Shown in pieces: positions 31,410 to 41,923 of a stretch of DNA of 64,000 bases (its first letter is position 1; each line of letters starts with the position of its first letter). This DNA comes from Apodemus sylvaticus (taxonomy: Eukaryota; Chordata; Mammalia; Rodentia; Muridae), in the NCBI RefSeq assembly GCF_947179515.1, contig NC_067491.1, positions 6,732,027-6,796,026 of the forward strand, written 5' to 3'. The notes beneath the pieces were generated by a model. That model ran no database searches, was not told the origin of the DNA, and saw only the letters and a program-made list of their open reading frames with translations. A program made the translations under genes and the position numbers.

Positions 31410-31530
31410 CTTTCTTTCATACGATATTATTGAGTGTATACTGTCAAGTCCTCTGACTGGTGCTAGGGAGGGACAGACTTAGTGCTTCCATCCACAGAAG
31501 CTGGAGAGTAGAGTGAAACGGAACACATTA
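31410..31530 (-). mobile_element. Possible L2 LINE relic
   Basis: TTCATACGATATTATTGAG, GGTGCTAGGGAGGGACAGA and GTGCTTCCATCCAC follow the reverse L2 3' region (tattgagcacc ... ggtgctggggatac ... ccctgccttcatgg). Weak but ordered. Confidence 0.35.
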
Positions 31531-31939
31531 ACACACAGGGATAGCAAAACCACAGCACTGGAGACATCTACAGAACAGTGGAGGAGAAGATCCAAGGAGA
31601 GACTTGTCTTCTAATCTCTCCTTCCTTTCGGGAAAATCCCTCATTCCCATTTCCTGCTGAATAAATACTCATTTGATAGGAAAAATCCCCTATTGATAGT
31701 TCTCATATGACTTATCAAGAACTGAGTCATTTCTGACAGTGCCTCAGATAGCCATCCGCACATAATAAAGATGACATTCCATTGTGAGTACGCATACAAG
31801 CATGGATACAAGCTGTCCTCATCTTTGCAAACTCTGTATCATGACTTGCTCCTTGCTGAAGTTTATGTGTGACCTCAACGTCTTCCGTGCTTTTGCAGTT
31901 GTTGAGGACAGGTGCAGAACAGTGAATAGTTTGGGTCAC
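31531..31939. other. Unique sequence, nothing recognised
   Basis: Non-coding; it may include the decayed left part of the Tigger-like element to its right. Confidence 0.35.
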
Positions 31940-32485
31940 CTGGAAGCGAGGTCAGAGAGGGTCGTGTTATGCAGTCTCGCTCGCTTCAGCAAACAAGATA
32001 CCGGTCTGTTGTCTCACTTGAGTTCTCACGCCACAAACAGGAACCTCTTGCCTGGTTCCCTCAGTTCTTGGGTTTTCATGCCTTTGCTTTATTAGTGATT
32101 CTTCTGTTTAATGTGTTTAATCCCTCATGCAGTGAGGAGATGCCATCTATTGCTCTTAGCTGCAAGAGACCAGTCTACATGAATGTCACAGAGAAAATAC
32201 GTGTACTGGGGAAATTTTATTTGAACATGAATGTATAGTGTTGTAGGCTGTGAGTCCAATACTAATGAGTTAGCACTATACATTGAATAAATTGTCTTTA
32301 GAGACATATGTAAAATAAGGTTGATAAAAACAAACAAACATCAAAACAAACAAACAAACATGTGCAAGCATTTACAGGATCCTAACCCTGCATCTCCCCT
32401 AAGAGTGATAGTTTAGTATTTGCTAGTTCAGTGGGTTTGGTGACTTTATAGAAACAATAATGAATAATAAGAATTGACTGTTTTG
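31940..32485 (+). mobile_element. Tigger-like DNA transposon relic (mariner superfamily)
   Basis: The right end GAATAATAAGAATTGACTG matches the Tigger terminal repeat (cgaataatgagaatcgactg) with few changes. Before it come GATCCTAACCCTGCATCTCCCC, GTATTTGCTAGTTCAGTG and GACTTTATAGAAAC, and further left GGCTGTGAGTCCAATAC, in the order I remember for a Tigger7-type tail. The left boundary is uncertain. An (AAAC)n run (32327-32362) expanded inside. No transposase frame survives. Confidence 0.6.
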
Positions 32486-32589
32486 TATCAGCAGTCAGAG
32501 GGGTAATTTGTCAGGCCACTCCTAATTGCAAGAAGCCCATTCTGGGATGAAAATTATGGAATTCATACACTCTTCCCTAGAGGGGAAAT

Positions 32590-32720
32590 AAAGAAAAAAA
32601 TATAGTCACACATTTTTTAATGACGTCTATGATGTCACTAGATGGTATAACTTTACTGAGCCACCATCACGTGTGCAGTTCGTAGTTGATCAAAATGTCA
32701 CTATGTGGCACATGTATTTT
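32590..32720 (+). mobile_element. Nonautonomous DNA transposon relic
   Basis: TTTTTAATGACGTC, TAGATGGTATAACTT, CCACCATCACGTGTGCAGTTCGTAGTTGATCA and GTCACTATGTGGCACATG match the order of a mammalian terminal-inverted-repeat element ending ...gttatgcggcgcatgactg. The middle looks deleted. Family not named with confidence. Confidence 0.45.
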
Positions 32721-33934
32721 CTGGTGAGAGAAAATAATCATTTACAATTAGCTGGAGTCTACTCACCTGCATTCAAGTTTATTCTCTCTGTTTGCCCACA
32801 GCGATACATCCCAGTGCACGGAGACAGAGGAATTCCACCTGCTAATCAGCCCTGCATTTGTGCAAAAGCAAGGCTATTCTACTTAAGGAGAGCCCGAGGA
32901 ACATTCATAATTCATAGAGGGGCTATCTGAAGGCATTTCCTAGGATTGTCACAGAACTCTGTCAGTTCCTGCTGTGATGAAAAGCACAGACTTGTGAATA
33001 TGATTCAGGCGCGCTGGTATCTGAGGACGCCATCGATAGCTGCCTGGGCTCTCTTTATGCTCCTGGACTGTGGCCTCCAGGAGGAAGGCACGTGACAGGT
33101 GATTTCATGGTATTTTACTCAGTGTGGGATCTGTTTTAGAAGCAAAGCTTCAAAACCTTGCCCTTTGCCTCATTCCTCCACTCTTTATTGTTGATTTTGG
33201 AGATTAGAGGCATGCCACAATCTTTTTTTTTTTTCCTGAATGTCTTCTCACATATAGAATTCCTCACACATTATAGAAGTGTAAATCAGCCAAGAGGAGG
33301 CGATTTGCAAATTGCTTTCCCCCTTTATAATTTTGATTCGTTAGAGAAGGGACAGGTGGGTGTGCAGGCAGCCACAGTGCAAGGATTGCATTTTCTTTCT
33401 AGATGGGTGAATATCTGACAACAGGAAACTCCCTTCTGAGAAGACTAGGTAGGGTTTTTACTGTGAATAAAGGTGTCCTGGTGAGCTCATGCAGTTTACA
33501 GAAACTTCTAAACCAAAATTAGAATCTGCTTAGCTTTTACATTTTATTGACGTCTTGTTGAATAGGAACAGAGTGAAGAGATACACAAGACAATTTTTTT
33601 TTTGTCCTTGATGGATGAAGATGAAGGCAGATCAATGATGTATGCGTGCTTAAGTTGCTGACATGCAGTATGCCTGAGTGGCTGGAGATGAAGGTGGGAG
33701 TCCAGGAGTCACAAGGCTGAGGGATTATTGTGTAAACCCAGGTTCACAAGCCTTCCCTTTAGCTGTGGATGTCTTGTGTTCTAACTGGAACCTTGTCTGC
33801 TGGTGTGCACGGCAAGCGTCATGCCAGAGTATGTAGTGGTTATGGCGATAGCATTGGCAGTCTGTCCCTACGCCCTGTTAGACACGCCCTGTGCAAGTAA
33901 GAGCGTACCAGTGTCCACCCATTGCTTTGTTTGA
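32721..33934. other. Unique non-coding sequence
   Basis: No gene or repeat recognised. T-rich runs at about 33224 and 33595. Some stretches (33240-33420) look compositionally complex. Confidence 0.4.
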
Positions 33935-34380
33935 CATATTGTCTTTAAAATAATGTTTACTGGGTTAAAACACACACAGCATACCTCTATCACTATCTGA
34001 AGTGTGCGGTGGTGTTAATTAACCACACAGTGATGTGTACCACCGGTGCTGTCAGTTCTACAACACTCTGTCTTGCCCCATAGAAATTCAGAATGTGTTA
34101 AGCCAAACTCAATGTCCTTGGAACGCTCTCACCAAGCAGCCTCTGTTCTACTTCTGTCTCCCTGAACATGCCAGCTCTAGGTTTTTCCTGCTAGTGGAAC
34201 TGTAAAATAGTTATAACTTCTGACTGGCTTGTTTTGCCTAGCATGATGTTTCTAAAGTTCATCCATGTTGTATCAGAGTAGGGCCAAACATCATTCACTT
34301 TTAAGGCTGACTGCACAATAGTCTAGGACCTAGTGCTCCATACAGCATCTATGACAGACATCACTGGGAAGTGTTTGTGT
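33935..34380 (-). mobile_element. Old L1 (L1M-type) 3' end
   Basis: Reverse order of an old mammalian L1 3' region: TAATGTTTACTGGGTTAAAAC, GTTAATTAACCACACAGTGATG, CACTCTGTCTTGCCCCATAGAA, TTTGCCTAGCATGATGTTTC and AAAGTTCATCCATGTTGTATC, ending where the ORF2 tail would continue. Highly diverged, pre-rodent age. Confidence 0.65.
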
Positions 34381-34392
34381 TCGCATCCTCAC

Positions 34393-34413
34393 GGGGGTGG
34401 GGTGGGGGTGGGG
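34393..34413 (+). other. Candidate G-quadruplex motif
   Basis: Four runs (GGGGG, GGGG, GGGGG, GGGG), each separated by a single T. One-base loops make this a strong G4 candidate. No gene is nearby in the window. Confidence 0.75.
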
Positions 34414-35389
34414 TGTCCACACATGGGGAGCTGCCCCTTATAACTGTGACTCCTGGCTACCGGGCAGAACAACAGCTTTCTTCATTTAACCCTTGAACTT
34501 TGAACTTTTAATCCAAACTGTTATTTATTCAGTAATGCTATCAATAGGTAATTATTGATAATCTATACTAATCACTACAGTGTCCAGCATTTGACAGGTT
34601 CATGTAATTAGACATCTATAAGACTCCAAAGCCAGTACATCCAAGGTCTTACCAAAGGAAGAGCCGTCATATCCTTCATATCCACTTCTGGCTTACACAC
34701 ATCAGGTAGAAACTCTTCTGTTAAACAGTGTGAGTCAAATGTCTCTCTCTTTCTCAAATAAGAGCGCACCAAAGGAAATAAAACAAAGTTTATCTTTACA
34801 ATTAACCAAAGGGGTAACAACTCTTCGAGTATATTAAGTGAGAAAGTTTTTATGGAATCAAGACATAGAGCCTGCATATCTGAACTAATATCAGATATCA
34901 GGAAGACTGGTGCCACACTTGATGGCACATACCTACCTTCTGAGGCCAACATGGTAATAATAATAATAATGCCAAGAAAAATTAACAAGTGCATATTAGT
35001 AACAAGGATACAACTACCTTATACAAAATGTTCTAGGCCACCAACAACAAATCAAACAAAACCAAAGTAAACAGAAGGCACGTATGGACAGATTGGTGAC
35101 CTGGCAGGACCTGAAGAGGATCCTTTGACCATATGACTAACTCTTCATGTGAGTTCCCAGAATACAGTAATGAGAATTTAATTTTAAAATACTAACATTT
35201 CCTGTCTGTTGTTAAACTCACTCAGGCTTTAATAACTAGATAGTAAAAGTATTTTAATGCTGTAGGGTTGACTTGGTAATCCTTTCTCCATATTTATGAT
35301 ATTTAGAAAGTCGAAAGTGACTTAATTCTTCAAGGCCAATCGTGCGTGTGTGGGTGGTGGTGGGGACTTGTGTGGGGCTTCAGAGTTCC
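34414..35389. other. Unique sequence, nothing recognised
   Basis: A minus-strand frame of 128 codons (34608-34994) encodes a hydrophobic start and no recognisable domain. A (TAA)n run at 34954-34970 makes its isoleucine run. I see no support for a gene. Confidence 0.4.
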
Positions 35390-35490
35390 GTGCTCTGGAG
35401 TGGAGCCCGAGACCTGATCTTCTGAGAAGTTCCCATGTGTTGGCAGAATTGTTTGTCTGGAAGCCATATTTGAGGAACTCCTGGGTATAT
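35390..35490 (+). mobile_element. hAT-Charlie (MER5-like) DNA transposon relic
   Basis: GAGTGGAGCCCGAGACCTGATC, TGAGAAGTTCCCATGTG and CCATATTTGAGGAACTCC follow the MER5-type end (ggtggggcccaggaatctgcattt ... caagttcccaggtgatgc ... cactttgagaaccactg). Ancient. Confidence 0.5.
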
Positions 35491-35699
35491 GTCTAGGTCT
35501 CTCTGGACGAATTGCAGTTGTAAGGAGACTGTTCTCACGTAGGTCTACTTTGCTATCATTGTTGTTAAGACACATATTCAAGTCACCCTCAGGCTCAGCT
35601 GAGACCCAGAGGCCTTCCGATCTATGATACACAACGTAGGCACGGTTGTCTTTCAAAGTCTAACTCAGATTATCCTGTTCTCTTGGTTAAAGATCTTCA
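35491..35699. other. Unique sequence, nothing recognised
   Basis: Short non-coding stretch before the tetranucleotide tract. Confidence 0.35.
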
Positions 35700-35921
35700 A
35701 ATCTGTCTGTCTGTCTATCTATAATCTATCTCTATCTATAATTTCTATCTATCTATCTATAATCTATATCTATCTATCATTTATCTATCTATCTCTAATC
35801 TATCTCTATCTTTATCTCTATAATCTCTATCTCTAATCTATCTCTATCTATAATTTCTGTCATCTATCTACCTATCATCTATTTATTTCTCTACCTATCT
35901 ACCTATCTGTCATCTATCTAC

Positions 35922-35953
<32 letters not shown>

Positions 35954-36008
35954 ATTCTATATATCTGTCTGTCTGCCTGTCTGTCTGTCTTGTCTGTCTG
36001 TCTGTCTT
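35700..36008. repeat. Compound (CTAT)n/(CTGT)n tetranucleotide tract
   Basis: About 310 bp of CTAT units with AATCTAT variants, ending in (CTGT)n at about 35965-36008. On the other strand this is GATA followed by GACA, a Bkm-like pattern. Confidence 0.95.
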
Positions 36009-36359
36009 TGTAAGCAGGTAGTCCATAATCCCCAATTTTACAATCTGGGGCACTTGTGTGTCCCTGGCCATCTTTCCATGTTTCCCTATTGAACTCTAGA
36101 GACTTCCTTACCTTTCATCTCTGTCAAGCACAGAAATTTCCTTCCTTGATAATTATGTCCCCCCCCCCCCCCCCCCCGCCCCAGAGCATGCTCAAACTCT
36201 TTGCTACAGTTGATTCCCCAGATGTTCTTTGTCTGCGTAGCCCTTTCTCTTGTGATCTTCCCAGATGCCCTGACCATTCACATGTACAGGAGCTCCTTCC
36301 ATTTATCCTGATTTAAAAATATACTTTATTATTTTCCTTCCTAGCTTTGATCCTAATTC
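36009..36359. other. Unique sequence with a poly-C run
   Basis: C19 at 36159-36177. The rest is non-coding and unrecognised. Confidence 0.4.
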
Positions 36360-36450
36360 TACCACATATCTGTTCAGGGACATCGCTAGACTCCAAGATG
36401 CTTGAGTAAGGCCGTGTCAGCAAGCACCCTGAGCACAGCAGTTGTTCCAG
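36360..36450 (+). mobile_element. Possible L2 3' end relic
   Basis: CGCTAGACTCCAAGATGCTTGAG, AAGGCCGTGTC and CACCCTGAGCACAGCAG resemble the L2 pattern ctagactgtaagctccttgag ... gcacctagcacag. Weak. Confidence 0.35.
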
Positions 36451-36711
36451 TTTTGAATTTCTGGAGGCATAGGAACAGGCAGTTGCTTTGGTGTATGGTG
36501 TTCACTCTCTCAATTCAGTTCAAATAACGAAGCTGTCACCCGGGGCCCTGCTGTTTCAGTTAACACTACTAGTACCTTACCCAAAGTTTCTCCATTCCAT
36601 CCTTGACTGCTGAAAATTTGGGGACCTACTTCAGCATAGTTAGTGACTGCCAACTTGGGCATAATTATTTTTCTTCTAGTATTTTTTCCTTTTTAAAATT
36701 TATTAAGCTGG
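36451..36711. other. Unique sequence, nothing recognised
   Basis: Non-coding DNA directly before the LTR. Confidence 0.35.
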
Positions 36712-36716
36712 CATAC

Positions 36717-37026
36717 TGTCTTAGTTTGGGTTTTACGGCTGTGAACAGACACCATGACCAAGGCAACTCTTAGAAGGACAATATTTAGTTGGGATTGGCT
36801 TACAGGTTCAGAGGTTCAGTCCATTACCATCAAGGTGGGAGGGTGGCAGCGACCAGGCAGGCATGGTGCAGGAGGAGTTAAGAGTTCTACATCTGAACTG
36901 AAGGCAGACAGGAGAAGACTGGCTCCCATGGGGTTAGGAGCCTATCCCACAGTGACACACTCCTCCAACAAGGCCACACTTCCTAATAGTGTCACTCCCT
37001 GGGCCAAGCATACTCCAACCACCACA
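36717..37026 (-). mobile_element. MaLR solo LTR (ORR1-like) with near-perfect target duplication
   Basis: Starts TGTCTTAGTTTGGG and ends CTCCAACCACCACA, the reverse of an ORR1-type LTR, with GTTAAGAGTTCTACATC and CAGTGACACACTCCTCC inside. Flanks are CATAC (36712-36716) and CATAG (37027-37031), a 4 of 5 match. No internal region. Confidence 0.85.
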
Positions 37027-37224
37027 CATAGCAAGTAAAAGTTCTGATTATGGCATTCTTATATATGTGTGTGCCAGACTTCTTGAATTCATTCCCTTCT
37101 CCCAGTGCCCTCCCTCATTGCCCCTCCCCCCATCAAGTTCTCTTCTTGTCCCACTTTCTGCCTTCAGGTGACACATGTTCCACTCCTGGGTCTCAGGTCT
37201 TTTGTTCTCTCTTGCAATCCTCTT

Positions 37225-37365
37225 TCAAGTTTTATCTCTGTCTGTTTCTTTGTCTGTCTGTCTCTGTCCCTCTGATCTTTCTCTCTCTCTCTCTTGCACA
37301 CACACACACATGCACATACAGACAGACAAGCACACATGTATGCATGCATGCACATGTGCTCACAC
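37225..37365. repeat. CTGT/CT then CA-rich low-complexity tract
   Basis: CTGTCTGT and (CT)n at about 37228-37294, then (CA)n and ACATGC units to 37365, within the L1 3' UTR area. Confidence 0.85.
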
Positions 37366-38310
37366 ACACACTTTTAAATCCAGTCTCAGTAGATATGGGG
37401 GAAAAAGTGTGGTATTGTCTCTGAGTTAAGGCTTGTTTCCCTTAGCCATGGTTTCTGCTTCTCTCTGTTTCTCTAAAATCGGGCAGACCATTTTTATGGC
37501 TGCAGAAACTCTGCTGTAAAGCTTCCATTTCAAGTGTCCATTCTAACTGTATTGCATTGTATAGACTTTGTCTGGTGAATTTTGGTGTGTGATGGTTTTT
37601 ATTTATAATAAAGTTTATAAACAAGTTTTGTAAATTTTTTTTTTTACCTATTCATCTGCTGATGAACATCCAGGCTGACTGTGCTTCCTGGCTGTCATGT
37701 ACAGTACAGTGTTGAGTATTACTGTTGTATATTAAGAATGCCATTTCTGAGTCACAGGGCAATTCTAATTGTAGTTGTCTGAGAGACGGCTGTGCTGACT
37801 TCAACAGCGGCTGCACTAGTTCGTGCCCCCAGCAGTGGTGTATCAGGATTTCTTTCCCTAGTCCTTGGCAGTATTTATGGTGGTTTGTTTTCTACAGCAC
37901 AGAGATTCTGATTAGGCTGAGACAGACTCTCAGAGCAGTTTTAATTTGAATTTTCTCTGGTGGAGAAGGACATTGAATACTTCAAGAGATATTTATTGGC
38001 CATTTGCATTTTTTTTCTTTAGAGTACTGTCTCTTCAAACTATCTGTCCATCTGTTGATTGGCTGATTTGATTTTTAGGTGTTTAATTGTTGCAGTCATT
38101 TACATGTTGAGGATATCACTCCCTTATCTGGTGTATATTTTGTAGCGGTTATTTCCCATTCTTGTGTGTACTTCTTAACTTTCCATTCGGTCTTCTGAAA
38201 TTTCACTATTATTCCTTTTGTGACACAGAACTGTATAAATTTCATAAATTCCATTTGTCAAGTTTGAGATCATCACTGTACTGCCTAAGCCCTTTTCAGA
38301 AGTCCCTATC

Positions 38311-38347
38311 TCTCTCTCTCTCTCTCTCTCATACACACACACACACA
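38311..38347. repeat. (TC)n-(AC)n microsatellite
   Basis: About ten TC units followed by about eight AC units, inside the fossil L1. Confidence 0.95.
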
Positions 38348-38605
38348 GTTTTCTTAGATACTCTTGTCTAAGGTCTAAGGTTTTTTTTTTTTTTCCTTCA
38401 ATGTATGCTTTGACAGCTTTGTTAGAAATTAAGTGACTATGACTATGGGAGCTCATTTTTGAGTCTTTTATCTTATTTTATTCCATTGGTTTACATGTCT
38501 GTACTGTGCTACTACTGAGCTGTTTTCTGCTGCTATGGACTTATAGTATCATTTGAGGTGTAATATAACTTGCGATGCTTCCATTCTGCCCTATCTACTT
38601 AGGAC

Positions 38606-39745
38606 TGTGTGCTGGCTGGTTATGTGGGCCAACTTGACACAAGCTAGACTCATCAGAGAGGAAGGAGCCTCAGTAGAGGAAGTGCCTTCAGATGTAAGGC
38701 GTTTCTTAGTGATTGATGGGGGGAAGGCCCAGCCTATTGTGGGTGGTGTTATCCCTGGGCTGATGGTTCTGGATCCTATTAAAAAATAAATAAATAAAAA
38801 ACAGCATGAGCAAGCCATGGAGAGTAATTCAGTAAGCAGTGCCTCTCTGTGGTCTATCAGCTCCTGCTTCCAGGTTCTTCCCTGTTTGAGTTCCTGTCCT
38901 GATTCTCTCCAGTGAAGGACCGTAATCAGGAAGTGTAGGTCAAATTAACCTCTTTCTCCTCATCTAGCTTCCAGAGAATCATAAGTGAATCCCTGGCATT
39001 GGATGTTGAGTTATTCATACTGCTGAAGTTTGGTTTTTCTTTGTTCAGAATGTGACTGTGCCCTGGTTTTTCCATCTTGAAGTTGAGAAAGTGTTGAATT
39101 TAACTTAAATTTTTTTACATGCCTCCACAGCTGAAAGTCTTTGAACTTTCATAAGAGGTTTAGGATTTTTAGTGATTGGATATTTTAAAGAAACTGAAAT
39201 TTCAGTGTGCTTGAATATGTAAAGACTGTGGAACTTTTAAACTTATTTATGTTTTTAACATGAGATCTTGGGAACGAATAAGAAAGGAAGGGTTATGGCT
39301 TAATAACGATGTGTTTGTGTGTCAACTGTACAAGGCTGTTGTACTGGCTGGTTTTGTACAAACTTGGCACAAGCTAGAGTCGTCAGAGAGAAGGAGCCTC
39401 AGCTGAGAAAATGTCTCCATGAAATCCAGCTGTAAGGTATTTTCTCAATTAGTGATCTGTTGGGGAAAGTCTAGCCCATTGTGGGTGGTACCATCCCTGA
39501 CCTGGTGGTCCTGGTTGCTATAAGAAAGCAAATTGAGCATGTCATGAGGAGCAAGCCAGTAAGCAGCACCCCTCCATGGCCTCTGTATCAGCTCCTGCCT
39601 TCAGATTCCTTCCCTGCTTGAGTTTCAATCCTGACTTCCTCCAATGAAGGACTGTGATCTGATGTAAGCCAAATGAACCCTTTGCTCTACGACTTGCTTT
39701 CAGTCCTGGTGTTCCATAGCAGCATTAGACACCCATTCTAAGACA
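38606..39745 (+). mobile_element. MaLR element with both LTRs and a short internal region, inside the L1
   Basis: Two LTRs of one family in the same orientation (about 38606-38998 and 39340-39745) share GGCTGGTT, AACTTG, CACAAGCTAGA, TCAGAGAG, AGGAGCCTCAG, CCTATTGTGGGTGG/CCCATTGTGGGTGG and CAGCTCCTGC. Between them, 39000-39339 is not L1 and ends AACATGAGATCTTGGGAACG, like the 3' end of MaLR internal DNA. L1 text breaks at 38605 (ACTTAGGAC) and resumes at 39746 (GGTTACTTTGGC), so the whole block is one insertion. The internal region is far shorter than a full MaLR. No viral frame remains. Confidence 0.75.
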
Positions 39746-39877
39746 GGTTACTTTGGCTATTCAGGGTTTCTTGTACTTCAGTATATATCTTGGATTGTTT
39801 TCTTGCTGTTTCTGTGAAGAATGTCTTTGATGTCTTGACAGGACTTGCATTAAATCTGTAGATTGTGTTTGTTAAAT
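39746..39877 (-). mobile_element. Fossil L1 ORF2 (part 2 of 3)
   Basis: TTTGGCTATTCAGGG, TTCTGTGAAGAATGTC, TGACAGGACTTGCATTAAATC and TGTAGATTG match reversed L1 ORF2 downstream of the reverse transcriptase. It continues across the next LTR at 40256 with ATATAGCCATTTTCG. Confidence 0.8.
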
Positions 39878-40255
39878 TGTGATGGTTTAAATAAGAATGG
39901 ATCCCATAGACTCATAGATTTGAATTTTTGGTCATTAGGGAGGGGCACTACTTTTGAAAGAGTGGTAGGTGTGGCCTTGTTGGAGAAAGTGTGTCACTGC
40001 TTTGTGTCACTGGCTTTGGAGTTTCAAAAACCCAAGCCAGGCCCAGTGTCTCCCTCTTACTGCCTGTGGTTCTGGATGCAGAACTCTCACCTCCTTCTCC
40101 ACCAACAATTCCACTGTACGGGGCCATGCTTCTCACCATGCTGATAATAGACTAAACCTCTGAAACTGTAAGCCACCCCCAATTAAATGCTTTCCTTCCT
40201 GAGAGTTGCCATGGTTATTGTATCTCTTCACAGCAACAAAACACTGACTAAAATA
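39878..40255 (+). mobile_element. MaLR solo LTR (ORR1-like) inside the fossil L1
   Basis: Starts TGTGATGGTTTAAATAAGAATGG and ends ACACTGACTAAAATA, with GTAGGTGTGGCCTTG and CAATTAAATGCTTTCC inside. Flanks TAAAT and GTAAT match at 3 of 5 positions, consistent with an old 5-bp duplication. It interrupts L1 text that reads through from 39877 to 40256. Confidence 0.85.
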
Positions 40256-41650
40256 GTAATATAGCCATTTTCGGAATATCAATTCAGCAAATCCATGGGC
40301 ACAGGAAATCTTTCCATTTTATAGTGTCTTCTTTAATTTCTTTCTTCAGTGTCTTAACATTTTCCTGTTAGAGGCCTGTCATCTTGGTTTATTCCTGGGT
40401 GTTTTATACATTCATTCATTTATTTATTTCAGGAGATTATTGTGAATCAGAGTTGTTTGTGTGATTTCTTAACAAGCTGCTACTGGAATGTAGAAAAGCT
40501 AATGTGCTGGACTTTGATCTTGTCCACTTGCTGAACGTGCTTATCAGATCTAAGAGTTTTGTGGTGGATTATTATTTTTTTAGGGTCTTTTATAGAATCC
40601 CATCATCTTCAAATAGAGATGTTTGGGGATCTTCAATTTTTGTTGGTATCTTTATGTCACTGGTGTATCTAAGGCTTAGATCAAAGAGAGTGGGTGTCCT
40701 TGTCTCAGCCCTTAAGTTTAGAGTAATGTCTTTATTTTCTCCAGTTAGGACACTGTTGGCTGTTGGTTTGAAATATATCACCTTTATTATGCTCAAGTAT
40801 ACCCTTTATTATACAGTTCTTCTATTCCTAGTTTCTTTGGGGATTTTTATCCTAAAGGACTATTGAATGAATATCAAAGGCCTTTTTACACTGACTGGAT
40901 TGACTGAATGATTTCCACCCTGTCATCTATATTTGTGTGCCATTGATAATTATTTGAGCTGAATGAGAGTGTTCTCTGGATGAAACCAATGCATTCAGGT
41001 ACATGAGCTTCATGTATTGTTGAATTCAGCTAGCAACAACATTACTGAGAATCTTTGCGCCTGTGTTCACTGGGGGAAGTATTTTGATAATGTTCATTTA
41101 CTATTGTGTCCCTCTGGTTTGGGTATCAGGGTAAGTCACACTTCATGAGATGAACTTGCTAGTGGTCTTTCTGTTTTATTTTATGGAGGAGTTTGGAGAC
41201 CTCTGATATTACCCTTTCTTTGTATGTTTAGTAGAATTCAGCAGTAAATCCACCCAGCCCTGGGCTTTTCTTTGTTGAGAGATTTGTTACTATTGCATCA
41301 GGCTCGGTGATGTCATGAATCTGCTAAGTTGTTTATTTCTCTTGATTTAGCATTGATGGGTCATAGGTGCACAGAAATTTACCCAGTGTTATAGATCTTG
41401 CAATTTTTCGGAATGTAGGTTTTTCAAAGTATTGCCTGATAATTCGCTGGATTTCTTTGGGATCTCTATTAAGCTCCCCAGTTTCATCTCTGATATTAAG
41501 GCCTTCTCTCTTTTCATTGGTTTGGAGTTTGTTAAACTTATACATTTTTCAAAGACTTAACTTTTGCATTAATTCCTCCCCAGTTTTTATTGTTTCCTTT
41601 TCCTGAGTCAGGGAGATACAGGGCTGAAGCTGTGTATTTTCTAATTAGTG
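40256..41650 (-). mobile_element. Fossil L1 ORF2, reverse transcriptase region (part 3 of 3)
   Basis: Reversed L1 ORF2 text runs through the reverse transcriptase domain: AATCCATGGGCACAGGAAATC, TGCTTATCAGATCTAAGAG, ATAGAATCCCATCATC and CCCAGCCCTGGGC. On the minus strand 40613-40602 reads FEDD where L1 has the catalytic FADD, so the alanine before the two catalytic aspartates is changed. Many stops and frameshifts. The copy appears truncated at its 5' side near 41650. Confidence 0.8.
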
Positions 41651-41759
41651 TGTCATCTTTTGTTTTGTTTTCTCTGTACTATTTGGGTGTGTATCTTCAT
41701 TATATTAATAGATCTTCAAAGCTGTTCTTCTCTTTCTTTCTTTGGCACAGGTTCTATTT

Positions 41760-41923
41760 TGATATGTGTTGTTGTATGTTGTATATTGTTGTGTGTTGTG
41801 TGTGGTGCTGTTGTGTGTTGTTGTTGCTGCTGTGTGTTGTGTATTGTGTGTGGTTGTTGTATATTGTTGTATATTGTTATGTGTTGTTGTTGTGTGTTGT
41901 TGTTGTTATTGTGTGTTGTTGTG
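41760..41923. repeat. (TTG/TGT)n repeat
   Basis: TGTTGT, TATTGT and TGTGTTG units for about 160 bp. The cysteine/valine-rich plus-strand frames through it are artefacts. Confidence 0.9.

Larger units (their letters stand above)
37050..38605 (-). mobile_element. Fossil L1: 3' UTR and end of ORF2 (part 1 of 3)
   Basis: In reverse orientation the text follows the L1 tail: ATCTGCTGATGAACATCC, AATTTGAATTTTCTCTGG, ACATGTTGAGGATATCACTCCC, AATTCCATTTGTCAAG, then CTGTACTGTGCTACTACTGAG at 38498. Frameshifts and stops are frequent. The leftmost 400 bp are assigned to the 3' UTR by position only. The sequence stops at 38605 at an LTR and continues at 39746. Confidence 0.65.

Noticed and set aside
34870..34960. 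Possible B1 fragment (GATGGCACATACCTACC ... GAGGCCAACATGG)
   Set aside because: Only one short phrase fits the B1 consensus and the order does not continue on either side.
34608..34994. Minus-strand frame of 128 codons with a hydrophobic start
   Set aside because: No domain recognised, a TAA microsatellite supplies the isoleucine run, and no other gene features are present.
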